A program made the position numbers and the translations under genes. Of a stretch of DNA of 53,087 nucleotides, positions 43,796-52,220 are shown piece by piece. The notes below the pieces were generated by a model that ran no database searches, was not told the DNA's origin, and was given only the letters and a program-made list of their open reading frames with translations. This DNA is from an uncultured Bacilli bacterium (lineage in GTDB: Bacteria > Bacillota_I > Bacilli_A > RF39 > UBA660). Numbering within the stretch: position 1 is the stretch's first letter; every line of letters starts with the position of its first letter. The stretch lies in NCBI GenBank assembly GCA_934176955.1, contig CAKPOS010000011.1:1-53087 (forward strand). The letters are read 5' to 3'.

Positions 43796-45181
43796 TTAAA
43801 TTTCTATCTCAAAATCATCTTTTCCTTTATCATCGTGTTCTTTGCTAAAATTGTATTTATCTTTTAATTCGTTAAAAGTATCTTCTTTAATGATTCCTTT
43901 TTTGTACAAATCTTTTGATACATCAAAATATTTTTCTCGTTCTTTTTCTTTACCGAATAACTTATCTTTAATTAAAGACATTACTCGTAAAAATTTATCT
44001 TTCCAAAATTCTAGAGTATTTTTTAATGAATGATTTTCTTCTTTTAATTCTTCGATTTTCTCATCTTTATTTTTAATATTTTTAGTAAGAGTTTCTATTC
44101 TTAAAGTAAGTGCTTCATTGTTTTCAGTAAGTGTTTTGATTTTATCATAATTTTCCTCAATTTCAGTATCTACATTATTAAGAGTTAATGATAAAGTTTT
44201 GATTTTCTTATATTCACCATTTGTTTTACTAACTGAATCAATATAAGATACTAATTTATCTTTATCTTCTTGTTTTAAAACATATTTTTCTTTTGAAGTT
44301 AAAGTTGTTTTTAAATCAGTTATAATTTCTTTTACTTCTTTGGTATGATTGTCTAATTCTAACGCTTTTTTATTGGCTATTTCTAATCTTTTTTGATTTT
44401 TTTCTAGTTGCTCTTCCATTTCCATATAGTCGTCCATTTCAGTTATATGATAATCACGATTTCTGCCTTTTTTCTTACCCTTTAGTGAGTTTGTCAGATT
44501 ATATTCTTTATTGAACGATTCAATACAAAGCATTCTCATTTTATCTTGAAGTTTACGAAGTGATTCTTTAGTAAATACATCACTTTTACCAACTTGTTTT
44601 TTCATACCATTTTTACCACCAATTTTAATGGGAACACCAACAATATGAAGATGTGGACTTGTTTCATCATAATGAATAATAGCACTTGCTATTTTAAAAG
44701 TAGGTAACATTGTTTCTAAATCAATAACTTGTTGTTTAAATACATTTGTCATTCTTTTTTTAAAATCAATATTTTTGGTATCCCAATACTTTTTATCCCC
44801 AAGCTCAATTATAATCTCACAAGCAAGATCATTTTTGGAATTATTGCTAACATGAGTGAAATAGTCTTTAATTTTCCTATTTTCCCTTGTTTGTTTTGAG
44901 TTGTATTCTTCCTTTGCCTCATCAAATTCATCTTTGTATAACTTCTTTACATCATCAACAAGAGAAGAACTGCCTCGAATAATTTCAATATCATACTCTC
45001 TGTCATCATATTTCCTATAATTATGGTTATCACATTTAGTAAGTCCTGCTGAATTTTGTATTGCATTATTGCTTTTAGATGTTGTACCACTAACATTAGA
45101 TTTTGCACTAGCTCTAGAACTATTTTTCTTATTCTTATCACTACCTAAATGAAATGAATATGCTAATTGTATAATCATCAC
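43796..45181 (-). CDS. MobV/Pre family relaxase
   Basis: 461 aa. It carries the MobV signature AYSFHLGSDKNKKNSSRASA at the start and the catalytic HYDETSPHLH motif (His170, Asp172, Glu173, His177, His179). From about residue 255 to 410 it is a long coiled coil (TLKNNVDTEIEENYDKIKTL-type heptads), ending in an acidic tail. It nicks oriT and pilots single-stranded DNA through a helper conjugation channel. The start is GTG 45181 or ATG 45178 after AAAGGAG. It is intact, unlike the element A copy. Confidence 0.9.
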   Translation of the reverse strand: MMIIQLAYSFHLGSDKNKKNSSRASAKSNVSGTTSKSNNAIQNSAGLTKCDNHNYRKYDDREYDIEIIRGSSSLVDDVKKLYKDEFDEAKEEYNSKQTRENRKIKDYFTHVSNNSKNDLACEIIIELGDKKYWDTKNIDFKKRMTNVFKQQVIDLETMLPTFKIASAIIHYDETSPHLHIVGVPIKIGGKNGMKKQVGKSDVFTKESLRKLQDKMRMLCIESFNKEYNLTNSLKGKKKGRNRDYHITEMDDYMEMEEQLEKNQKRLEIANKKALELDNHTKEVKEIITDLKTTLTSKEKYVLKQEDKDKLVSYIDSVSKTNGEYKKIKTLSLTLNNVDTEIEENYDKIKTLTENNEALTLRIETLTKNIKNKDEKIEELKEENHSLKNTLEFWKDKFLRVMSLIKDKLFGKEKEREKYFDVSKDLYKKGIIKEDTFNELKDKYNFSKEHDDKGKDDFEIEI

Positions 45182-45256
45182 GCTCCTTTTTTTATACTTG
45201 GTTTTCTGGTGAATTTAGAGTTATATTTTGATTTTGACAAAATATTTAACCCCCTA

Positions 45257-45310
45257 GGTATTTTGCCAAGTGTAGCAAAATGACCTCGTGGGCTAAGGAC
45301 ACCTTAGAAT
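45257..45310. other. Candidate oriT of element B
   Basis: In the 190-bp gap between recombinase and relaxase are ATTTTGC-CAAGTGTA-GCAAAAT (45260-45281) and CTAAGG-ACA-CCTTAG (45293-45307). The AAGTGTAG in the loop resembles the MobV nick region TAGTGTG only partly. Position directly upstream of the relaxase gene is typical for MobV origins. The nick site is not assigned. Confidence 0.45.
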
Positions 45311-45370
45311 CCGTTTTACTTTATTCCATATTGTTTTAAAACTTCGTAATAAAACAAAATTACATAAAGA

Positions 45371-47320
45371 TTAAGAAGAAACAACTGAAGTTTCTTCTTC
45401 CTCAATAGTACATTCTGCTAATCCTATAGAATTAGCAGGTTTCACAACAGTAGGTTTTACCTCTCTAGTAAGTATTCCATCAGTTTTATCTGGAATATAC
45501 TTAAATACTGCTTCTTCATCTTCAAGAATTGTTCCACTATCTTTATTGATATAAAGAACTCCTAAATCATATTCTTTCATCTTCATATCTGGATCTATCT
45601 CTCTGTAATTCTCCATAGGGAATACTCTAACGATTGCTTGACTATCTTCATCTATATTGAAATAAAACATTGATGTTTCAGTATTATAGGTTGCTTGGTA
45701 AAATCCTACATCATAAAATTCTCGTAATCTCAATATATGTTGCCATACTTCATCATCATTTCTATACTCACTAAATCTTAAAGTTCCCATAACATTACCA
45801 AAGATTGCATAATCTTTTCTATCTAAATAACCATTAAAATATAAATCATTACAAGGATTTACAATGCTTTCTCTAAATTTAATAAATTCTACACCACATT
45901 TTTTATTGTAAGTTTCTTTCAAAGTAATATCTTCGATATAATTCATAATCAAATTGGCTTTTTCTTCTCTAGTAAATTCTTTCCATAATTTGTTATATTC
46001 TTTATATTTCTCTGGATACTTTACTGAATTGATAAAATCTATATCTCGTTTAACAAGAATATCTTCTGGTGTAAATTTCAATTCATCACAGACCTCAGAT
46101 TCGTTTAGTCTTGTTTCTAAATCTTCAATAGTATTTTCTACCTTTTTTCGTTCTAAATCATATTCTTCATGAGTGAATACTTCATTAACATAAGCCTCTC
46201 TAATTCTAGCAAATTTATCTTTTTGTTTTTTTATTTCCTTTTCAATATCTTCTTTTGGATTTTCTATTTTTTGTTTTATCATAGGTAAGAAAAATTGATT
46301 AACAACTGAATCATATTCCGCAATATTATCTATAAACTCACTGATATATTCTTCTATGACATTTTCTTTAATCGTTAATTTACAATCATTACAATAGTAA
46401 TAAAAGTATGAATTACCATTTTTCTTAGTTGTTTCCTTACCACCTAGAATCCTTCCACATTTTGGGCATTTTAGTTTTTGCAAGAATAAATAAGTAAGTG
46501 TTCTTTGATAACTCCTAGAATTTTTCTTCTTTTGGACTTGGCATTCTTCCCATAATTCTTTACTAACTATTGGTTCAACAACATTATGATAATAAGTAGG
46601 TTTCTTTGTTTTCTTTCCGTGAACGAAATCGCCTTTATAAATTTCATTTTGTAATATTCCAACAATAGTGGAATCACGCCAATTTGTTTTATCTAACACC
46701 TTTTCATCATTTAAGATATTACTGATTTTCTTATAAGATAAACCATTATGATACATTTCAAATATTCTAATAACTACATCTTTAGTAGTTAAATCTGGTA
46801 CTAGAGTTTTATTTTCTCTTTTATAACCTAATGGACTTTGATGTGGAATATGACCTGCCTTAATTGCACCTGCCAAACCAATTTTAGTTCTTTCTGAAGT
46901 TCTTTCTATCTCTTGTTGACTAACTGAAGTAAGTATTCTTGAAATCATCTTACCATTTGCATTAGTAGTGTTGATGTCATCATTAGCACAATCTAGAAAA
47001 GCATCGTTTTCTTCTAGGAATGTTAAAATCTTCTCCCAATCTGCTACTGAACGAGTTAATCTGTCCAATTTTAATACAACAATCGTATTGCATTTCTTAT
47101 CTTTAATATCTTGTAATAATTCATCAAATGCAGGGCGTTTATTACCTGTTTTAGCACTAATTCCAGCGTCTTCATACACTTTATATACTTCATAACCTTT
47201 GAACTCACACATAGCCCTTAAACACTTTTCTTGTTCTGGTAAACTAAAACCCTCTCTGGCTTGATCTTCTGTACTAACTCTAATATATAAACCTGCTATC
47301 TTCTTTACATCATCATACAT
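45371..47320 (-). CDS. Large serine recombinase (element B)
   Basis: 649 aa. The resolvase catalytic domain (residues 8-150) has AGLYIRVSTEDQAREGFSLP with nucleophile Ser16, then VLKLDRLTRSVADW and QQEIERTSERTK. The recombinase domain follows (LGYKRENKTLVPDL...), then the zinc ribbon CPKCGRILGGKETTKKNGNS ... CNDCK, a coiled-coil arm (residues 380-440) and a long C-terminal part of about 150 residues beyond typical members. It catalyses integration at the tRNA-Leu 3' end and excision. GGGAG precedes the ATG. Confidence 0.92.
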   Translation of the reverse strand: MYDDVKKIAGLYIRVSTEDQAREGFSLPEQEKCLRAMCEFKGYEVYKVYEDAGISAKTGNKRPAFDELLQDIKDKKCNTIVVLKLDRLTRSVADWEKILTFLEENDAFLDCANDDINTTNANGKMISRILTSVSQQEIERTSERTKIGLAGAIKAGHIPHQSPLGYKRENKTLVPDLTTKDVVIRIFEMYHNGLSYKKISNILNDEKVLDKTNWRDSTIVGILQNEIYKGDFVHGKKTKKPTYYHNVVEPIVSKELWEECQVQKKKNSRSYQRTLTYLFLQKLKCPKCGRILGGKETTKKNGNSYFYYYCNDCKLTIKENVIEEYISEFIDNIAEYDSVVNQFFLPMIKQKIENPKEDIEKEIKKQKDKFARIREAYVNEVFTHEEYDLERKKVENTIEDLETRLNESEVCDELKFTPEDILVKRDIDFINSVKYPEKYKEYNKLWKEFTREEKANLIMNYIEDITLKETYNKKCGVEFIKFRESIVNPCNDLYFNGYLDRKDYAIFGNVMGTLRFSEYRNDDEVWQHILRLREFYDVGFYQATYNTETSMFYFNIDEDSQAIVRVFPMENYREIDPDMKMKEYDLGVLYINKDSGTILEDEEAVFKYIPDKTDGILTREVKPTVVKPANSIGLAECTIEEEETSVVSS

Positions 47321-47349
47321 TAATTATCATCTCCCTTTTTCTAATTTTC

Positions 47350-47395
47350 AAAAAAAGAGAAGTAAAGGTACTACAAACTAATACTTTTACTTCTC
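47350..47395 (-). terminator. Attenuator terminator upstream of element B recombinase
   Basis: GAGAAGTAAA and TTTACTTCTC form a 10-bp stem on the minus strand followed by seven T residues, 30 bp before the recombinase ATG. As in element A, the 5' arm lies in a leader ORF whose stop codon is in the loop. Confidence 0.85.
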
Positions 47396-47433
47396 AAAAT
47401 AAGTCTTTGTAAATCAATTACATAATACAACAT
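47371..47433 (-). CDS. Leader peptide, 20 codons (element B)
   Basis: An ATG at 47433 opens 20 codons ending ...LRSKSISL and TAG; the codons for LRSK form the 5' arm of the terminator. The end (K-x-I-S-[FL]) resembles the element A leader (K-G-I-S-F). Its ribosome binding site is weaker (AATAGG farther upstream). Conservation of layout, despite low nucleotide identity, argues that it is functional. Confidence 0.6.
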   Translation of the reverse strand: MLYYVIDLQRLILRSKSISL

Positions 47434-47474
47434 TTTTCTTATTTCGTCTATTACCTATTTGTAGAGAATAAGTA

Positions 47475-47753
47475 TTAGTTCATAGTTTTTATGTAGTTTT
47501 CAAGTTCTGATATTTTAATCTTTTTACTTAAATTATTGATATAGATTTCATTAGAATAATTAAAAGCAAGAAACATTATGTTATTGATAATTATTCTATG
47601 TGGTTCGATATAATTCAAATTTGTCTTATCAATTTTACGAATACTACCATTTATAATAGTTGGAGTAGTAGTATTACAAAAATCACATATAATCTCTAAT
47701 CGTTTCTTTAAAGATTCCTCCATATCAATTTCTTTTTTGATTACATTAATCAT
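47475..47753 (-). CDS. Conserved small ORF beside att, element B
   Basis: 92 aa from MINVIKKEIDMEESLKKRLE (GAAAGG 9 nt upstream). It is homologous to the 100-aa protein at 41992, and a relic is at 36645-36763, so all three elements carry it. KTNLNYIEPHRIIINNIMFL is the most conserved block. Its place between att and recombinase suggests a directionality or regulatory role; no family is recognised. Confidence 0.65.
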   Translation of the reverse strand: MINVIKKEIDMEESLKKRLEIICDFCNTTTPTIINGSIRKIDKTNLNYIEPHRIIINNIMFLAFNYSNEIYINNLSKKIKISELENYIKTMN

Positions 47754-47825
47754 AGACACCAACCTTTCCTATGATTTCTTCCTGAAAACAGAAAAAAACC
47801 AATCTTTCGATTGATTATATATATC

Positions 47826-47862
47826 AAAGTTCGAATAGTTCGAACAGATTCGTCGATGGTGC
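47826..47862 (-). repeat. att-like site at the tRNA-Leu 3' end
   Basis: 36 of 37 bases are identical to 36835-36871. Its last bases, TGGTGC on the plus strand, are the CCA end and first acceptor base of tRNA-Leu, so insertion rebuilt the tRNA 3' end. Confidence 0.85.
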
Positions 47863-47940
47863 GAGTGAAGGGACTTGAACCCCCATGGATAAACCGCTAG
47901 ATCCTAAGTCTAGTGCGTCTGCCAATTTCGCCACACTCGC
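47857..47940 (-). tRNA. tRNA-Leu(TAG)
   Basis: 84 nt with encoded CCA. Acceptor stem GCGAGTG/CACTCGC, discriminator A, anticodon stem CTAGA/TCTAG with loop CTTAGGA (anticodon TAG), a long variable arm and T arm GGGTTCAAGTCCC. The class II structure and anticodon identify leucine. It is the integration target of element B. Confidence 0.95.
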
Positions 47941-47952
47941 ATATAATTAACA

Positions 47953-48029
47953 TGGTGGACCCTGATGGACTCGAACCATCGACCGCCCGGTTATGAGCCG
48001 GATGCTCTAACCAACTGAGCTAAGGGTCC
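47953..48029 (-). tRNA. tRNA with CAT anticodon, probably tRNA-Ile2
   Basis: 77 nt with CCA. Acceptor GGACCCT/AGGGTCC, D arm AGCTCAGTTGGTTAGAGC, anticodon loop CTCATAA, T arm GGTTCGAGTCC. The sequence is closer to Firmicutes tRNA-Ile(CAU, lysidine-modified), which also starts GGACC.TTAGCTC, than to elongator tRNA-Met. It is 13 bp upstream of tRNA-Leu in the same transcript. Confidence 0.9.
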
Positions 48030-48103
48030 GTATGCACTAATAATAGCACATTTTTTCTTCTTAATCAATAATTTTTCCAAAATTTTTATATTTTAACAAA
48101 TAG

Positions 48104-48553
48104 TTAATAAATAGTTTTATTCATATTAGCATAATCATTCATTAATTTTAAACATTCTTCATGAGAAATTTGGTGAAGAGATAACTTAGTCCCCTTATTT
48201 CCAGAACGAATAAACTGATAAATAAAATCATCACGAAATCCAATCTTTTCAGCATCTTTTAAATCTGTTCCATAATAAACTTCACTTATATTTGCCCACA
48301 TAATTGCAGATAAACACATCGGACAAGGATATCCAGTAGCATATAAAACACAACCAGATAAATCATATGTCCCTAATTTTCTAGAAGCCTCACGAATTGC
48401 ATTCATCTCAGCATGCTCTGTAGGATCATGATGTAAAAGTACTGTATTAGAAGATACAGCAATAATTTCCCCATCTTTTACTATCGTTGCACCAAAAGGA
48501 CCACCATCTCCATTTCGAGAAGTTTCTCTCGCTAATTCTATTGCTTCTTTCAT
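48104..48553 (-). CDS. guaD: Guanine deaminase
   Basis: 149 aa of the cytidine/guanine deaminase fold: GGPFGATIVKDGEIIAVSSN, zinc ligands in PTEHAEMNAIREA (H-A-E) and YPCPMCLSAI (P-C-x-x-C), and the GuaD-type C-terminus with FRDDFIYQFI. It converts guanine to xanthine. It looks more like Bacillus GuaD than TadA by the DPTEHAE and late DDxFIY segments. It ends upstream of the tRNA pair. Confidence 0.85.
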   Translation of the reverse strand: MKEAIELARETSRNGDGGPFGATIVKDGEIIAVSSNTVLLHHDPTEHAEMNAIREASRKLGTYDLSGCVLYATGYPCPMCLSAIMWANISEVYYGTDLKDAEKIGFRDDFIYQFIRSGNKGTKLSLHQISHEECLKLMNDYANMNKTIY

Positions 48554-48562
48554 CTTAATCCC

Positions 48563-48835
48563 TCACTTCTTTCTAACTTGAACAACCGTACACCCAATAT
48601 TCTCACCACAAAGATGAAAATCTAACACCTTTTTATTTCGAGAAAGTGCTTCATGAGTAGCTTCCTTAACAATTCCCGAACCAATTCCATGAATAATCAA
48701 AATTTCTAAATACCCAAGTTCATATGCCTCATCAACAAAATCATTCACCATAACCCTAGCACTCTCACGATCAAAACCATGCAAATCTATCTTAGGTAAT
48801 CTATCTAAAAAAACATCATATACTTTCATATCCAC
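48563..48835 (-). CDS. Smr-domain protein
   Basis: 90 aa that are almost entirely an Smr domain: KIDLHGFDRESARVMVNDFV, ILIIHGIGSGIVKEATHEAL, CGENIGCTVVQVRKK. This is the C-terminal nuclease-like domain of MutS2, here as a stand-alone protein. Such proteins act on branched DNA or on RNA. The MutS2 ATPase part is not in the window. It is 9 bp from guaD. Confidence 0.88.
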   Translation of the reverse strand: MDMKVYDVFLDRLPKIDLHGFDRESARVMVNDFVDEAYELGYLEILIIHGIGSGIVKEATHEALSRNKKVLDFHLCGENIGCTVVQVRKK

Positions 48836-48858
48836 TTCCCCTATACAACTATAGGTAA

Positions 48859-50100
48859 TTATAACACAGTAATTGGCAATTTTACAACTACCTTTGTCCC
48901 CTTTCCTAACTCTGAAAAATAATTCAAAGTTCCCTCATGTGCTTTAATAATCTCATTAGATAAACTTACCCCTAAACCAGTCCCCTTTACCTTTGTCGTA
49001 AAAAACATTTCTTTCATATGAGATAACGTTTCCTTATCCATACCACTTCCATCATCAATCACTTCAATACAATAATACTTATCGAAAACTTGCGCCTTAA
49101 TTAAAATTTTTCCTCGACCTGACATTGCCTCCAAACTATTTTTAATCAAATTAACAAAAACTTGTTTCAAACGACCATAATCTCCCATTACATATACCTC
49201 ATCTTCATCTTGAGATAAATTCATCTCAAAAGAAACATTTTTCCCCTTTATCAATAAATTTAAATCACTCTCCAATTCCTCCAATAACATATGAATATCA
49301 ATATAATCTTTCTCTATTTTTATCTTACTAAACTCCATAAAATCATTCATAATATCAAGACTTCTCGATAACTCCTGTCGAACAATAGGAATATATCTAC
49401 TAACTTGATCTTTATCAGAAACATTTAACATATCTAAATATCCCTTACAAACAGCAATAGGATTCTTTACTTCATGTGTAATCTTAAATAACGAATTTTT
49501 AATTTGCTTATCCTTTTCTAATTCAGAAACAGACAAATATAAAGAAGTAACCTGTTCTGCCAATCGAAATAAATGTAATAAAGAAAAAGGTAATAAATAA
49601 AATAACAACATATAAAAACATAAACGAATAACAGAAACAACATCACTAGAAGTAAAAACATAAAAATATTCCATCGTAAAGAAAAATCCTTGTAAAACTG
49701 CAATTAATAAAATAAATGTATTATCTCTTATCTTTCTCTTCTTTCCAATTACCCACATTAAATAATAACAACTAAACTTAATTAACATAAAAATAACTGG
49801 TAAATGTAAATAAAAATAAGAATATAAAACAACAATCAAAGATAAAAGCACCCCTACATTAGGTTGTTTTTTCAAATACGCAACAACAATTGGTAAATTA
49901 CAAAATAATAAACCAAGAGAATTCTTATCAATATTTCCATAACGAAAACATAAATACATAGAAGTAACTAATGAAATATCTAAAATTAAATGATTATACT
50001 TCTCCATACAAATCTCCCGGTAACAATTATAAATAAAAAAAACTAAAATAGGAAACATCATCAAAATAATATTTAATATAATATCTTCCACAAAATACAT
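48859..50100 (-). CDS. Membrane sensor histidine kinase, KinB-like
   Basis: 413 aa from MYFVEDIILN (AGAGGG upstream). Six or so TM helices cover residues 1-185, without a large outside domain. Then comes the H-box KITHEVKNPIAVCKGYLDML, N-box VFVNLIKNSLEAMSGRGKIL, G1 VIDDGSGMDKE and G2 GTGLGVSLSNEIIKAH. The HEVKNPI box and polytopic input resemble sporulation kinases such as KinB/KinC-type, fitting the yqfCD genes. It is an orphan with no adjacent regulator. Confidence 0.88.
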   Translation of the reverse strand: MYFVEDIILNIILMMFPILVFFIYNCYREICMEKYNHLILDISLVTSMYLCFRYGNIDKNSLGLLFCNLPIVVAYLKKQPNVGVLLSLIVVLYSYFYLHLPVIFMLIKFSCYYLMWVIGKKRKIRDNTFILLIAVLQGFFFTMEYFYVFTSSDVVSVIRLCFYMLLFYLLPFSLLHLFRLAEQVTSLYLSVSELEKDKQIKNSLFKITHEVKNPIAVCKGYLDMLNVSDKDQVSRYIPIVRQELSRSLDIMNDFMEFSKIKIEKDYIDIHMLLEELESDLNLLIKGKNVSFEMNLSQDEDEVYVMGDYGRLKQVFVNLIKNSLEAMSGRGKILIKAQVFDKYYCIEVIDDGSGMDKETLSHMKEMFFTTKVKGTGLGVSLSNEIIKAHEGTLNYFSELGKGTKVVVKLPITVL

Positions 50101-50218
50101 ACTATCCCTCTTTTCTTCATTTAAAGAATACTGCAAATGAAAAGATATTTTTGTCGAACAATGTCGAATTCCTAAAAATTTGTCGAAATAAATAAAAAAA
50201 TAGAAGATTTTTACACCT

Positions 50219-50533
50219 CTACTTCAATTCATCAATATATTTTTTTAATTTCTTAGCATCTTTCCCAAAAATAATTTTTAATTGATCTTCTATCTCAACG
50301 ACTCCCTTAGCCCCAAGTTTCATTATTCCCTCTTTATTTGCCTTCGTAACATCTTTCAAAGTCACTTTAAATCGAGACATCTCAACTTCCGTATCAATAA
50401 TATTATCCTTACCTCCAAGATACTCAACTAATTTATTAATCTCTAGTTTAAAATCTTTACTATTTGCACGAATAACAGCCAAAAATATAATAATTAAAAC
50501 TGTAACAATAATAACATAATGTATTGGTTGCAT
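50219..50533 (-). CDS. Membrane-anchored EIIB-like protein lacking the catalytic Cys
   Basis: 104 aa: one TM (about 5-22), then a PTS glucose-type EIIB domain (NKLVEYLGGKDNIIDTEVEM SRFKVTLKD, KLGAKGVVEIEDQLKIIFGK). In active EIIB proteins the segment D-x-C-x-T-R-L-R has a phosphorylated Cys; here it is TEVEMSRFKV, so Cys is replaced by Glu and no sugar transfer is possible. There is no EIIC nearby. A binding or sensor role is inferred. Confidence 0.75.
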   Translation of the reverse strand: MQPIHYVIIVTVLIIIFLAVIRANSKDFKLEINKLVEYLGGKDNIIDTEVEMSRFKVTLKDVTKANKEGIMKLGAKGVVEIEDQLKIIFGKDAKKLKKYIDELK

Positions 50534-50652
50534 TTCCTCCCCACCTCACTTTAAATTATACAACATAATAATAAATTTAACAATCCCCTACATAAGTACC
50601 AAACCTTTCCCCATGAAAATCTCTTACAAAAAAGAAAGAAAACAGAAGTATT

Positions 50653-52161
50653 TTATTTTAAATAATATTGATACTCTTTATTTCTAATTTGAATAGTAAA
50701 CCAAATTTTAGATGCCTTCTCTAAATTTTTATCTACAGATAAATAAACTCCATCCTTATAATTACCAGGTGTCTTATCATAAAACAAAGAAGTATAATCT
50801 TTACCATCTAAAGTATATTCCAAAGTAGCATAAGCAGAAAGGAAAGAAAAGAAATCTATTCCAAGTCCATTACCTTCCATTAAAACATTCAAAATCATTC
50901 CTTGTCCACTTTGAATAGAATACTCACCCGTAAACTTTTGTCCCTTAACTTCATAATCATAAGAATAAGAAAACTTATCTTTTATCTCATAAGAATTTAA
51001 TTTTAACATTCCACTTCCTAAAACCGTATCAGACAAATTAAGTTCATTTCCCAATTGAAGTGTCTTCGTACTAGATTTTTCATCCAAAGAAACAGGTTTT
51101 AACGCTACAACTCTATTAATAGAATACGTTAACTTCATTGGCTCCTCAAGTTCTTGATTCGGAACAGAAAACAAAAAGACATATAAATGATTTCCTGAAA
51201 TTTGTTGTTTTTGATAAATTGTCCCTAAATCAGAAAAATAATTTGCATAACGTGTACTTGAAGAATAACTATTATCTTTCGTCTTCAAGCTAATATTAGC
51301 ATCCTCTAAAGCTCTCTTACCATTTTTAGAAGATACCATCATCCTAACAACAACAAAAGAATGTTCTAAATCCCCTACCATAGAACCATTGGAATCTCTA
51401 GTAGTAATATAAGAATCAACCACCTGAAAATTAAAATTATCCGAAGAAAAATTTTCTTTCTCATGATATACTTTATTGACAAATTCTACATTAATAAGTA
51501 TAGCAAAAAGACCAATAGAAGCAATAATAATTCCAATTAAACAAATAAAAGTCTTATTCTCTAAATAATAATACTTTAACTCCCTAAACTCACGATGAAC
51601 TTTTCTCCTCGCATTTTCAGTTCCATTAATCGTAAGTTCAATTTCTTCACTATCTGATACATCTTCCCCTAATTCTTCCAAATCTTTAACAAAATCAAAT
51701 TTCCGAATATCAAACCCTAATCCCCTAATAAGAAGAATAATTAAAGATAAGTATTGTACAACAATCAAAATACGCATCAAATCCCTATATAACAGCAAAG
51801 TCTTAGCGTCCAACACTGAAACATAAATAATATGTAACCCATTATAAGAAATATGAATCATTACTGACGTTAAAAAATATAAAAGAATTAATAATAAATA
51901 CAAAACCCTAGGCTTCTTCTTATAACGCATCAACGCATAAATTACTAAACAAATTGCAATAGAAAAAATAATTGCAATAATATAATAATGTGTAATATAA
52001 GAATTAGCATCTAACTTACTTGCATTTCCTTGAATAAATCGATTATAAAATTGTAAAACTTGATTAACTTTCATTGTCAAAAAAAGAGACAAACAAAATA
52101 AAACTAAATGAATAACTTTAAAATAACGAATTAAAAATCCATAAGGTTTCTTTAGTACCAT
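50653..52161 (-). CDS. Unknown multi-pass membrane protein, 502 aa
   Basis: About five TMs in residues 10-225 (FKVIHLVLFCLSLFLTMKVN, IAIIFSIAICLVIYALM, YLLLILLYFLTSVMIHI, LIVVQYLSLIILLIRGLG and LIGIIIASIGLFAILI). A 270-residue extracytoplasmic C-terminal domain is rich in beta strands and Ser/Tyr. An acidic cytosolic loop (LEELGEDVSDSEEIEL) lies between TM4 and TM5. It resembles exported beta-domain proteins of Firmicutes, but I recognise no named domain. Single transcription unit. Confidence 0.65.
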   Translation of the reverse strand: MVLKKPYGFLIRYFKVIHLVLFCLSLFLTMKVNQVLQFYNRFIQGNASKLDANSYITHYYIIAIIFSIAICLVIYALMRYKKKPRVLYLLLILLYFLTSVMIHISYNGLHIIYVSVLDAKTLLLYRDLMRILIVVQYLSLIILLIRGLGFDIRKFDFVKDLEELGEDVSDSEEIELTINGTENARRKVHREFRELKYYYLENKTFICLIGIIIASIGLFAILINVEFVNKVYHEKENFSSDNFNFQVVDSYITTRDSNGSMVGDLEHSFVVVRMMVSSKNGKRALEDANISLKTKDNSYSSSTRYANYFSDLGTIYQKQQISGNHLYVFLFSVPNQELEEPMKLTYSINRVVALKPVSLDEKSSTKTLQLGNELNLSDTVLGSGMLKLNSYEIKDKFSYSYDYEVKGQKFTGEYSIQSGQGMILNVLMEGNGLGIDFFSFLSAYATLEYTLDGKDYTSLFYDKTPGNYKDGVYLSVDKNLEKASKIWFTIQIRNKEYQYYLK

Positions 52162-52220
52162 TATCTATCAACCACCTATTATAAATAAAATTATACACTA
52201 AAAAAAAAAAAATGAAAAGA

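Larger units (their letters stand above)
42392..47856. mobile_element. Element B: intact serine-recombinase mobilizable element in tRNA-Leu
   Basis: From the tRNA end leftwards: att-like site, 92-aa small ORF, leader-peptide attenuator, intact 649-aa large serine recombinase, candidate oriT, MobV relaxase and a 435-aa cargo protein, then the second att-like site. There are no conjugation genes, so it is an integrative mobilizable element needing a helper. The recombinase gene faces away from the tRNA. All genes are on the minus strand. Confidence 0.8.

Noticed and set aside
28505..47856. CRISPR array or Cas genes in the island
   Set aside because: No regularly spaced repeats and no Cas-like proteins.
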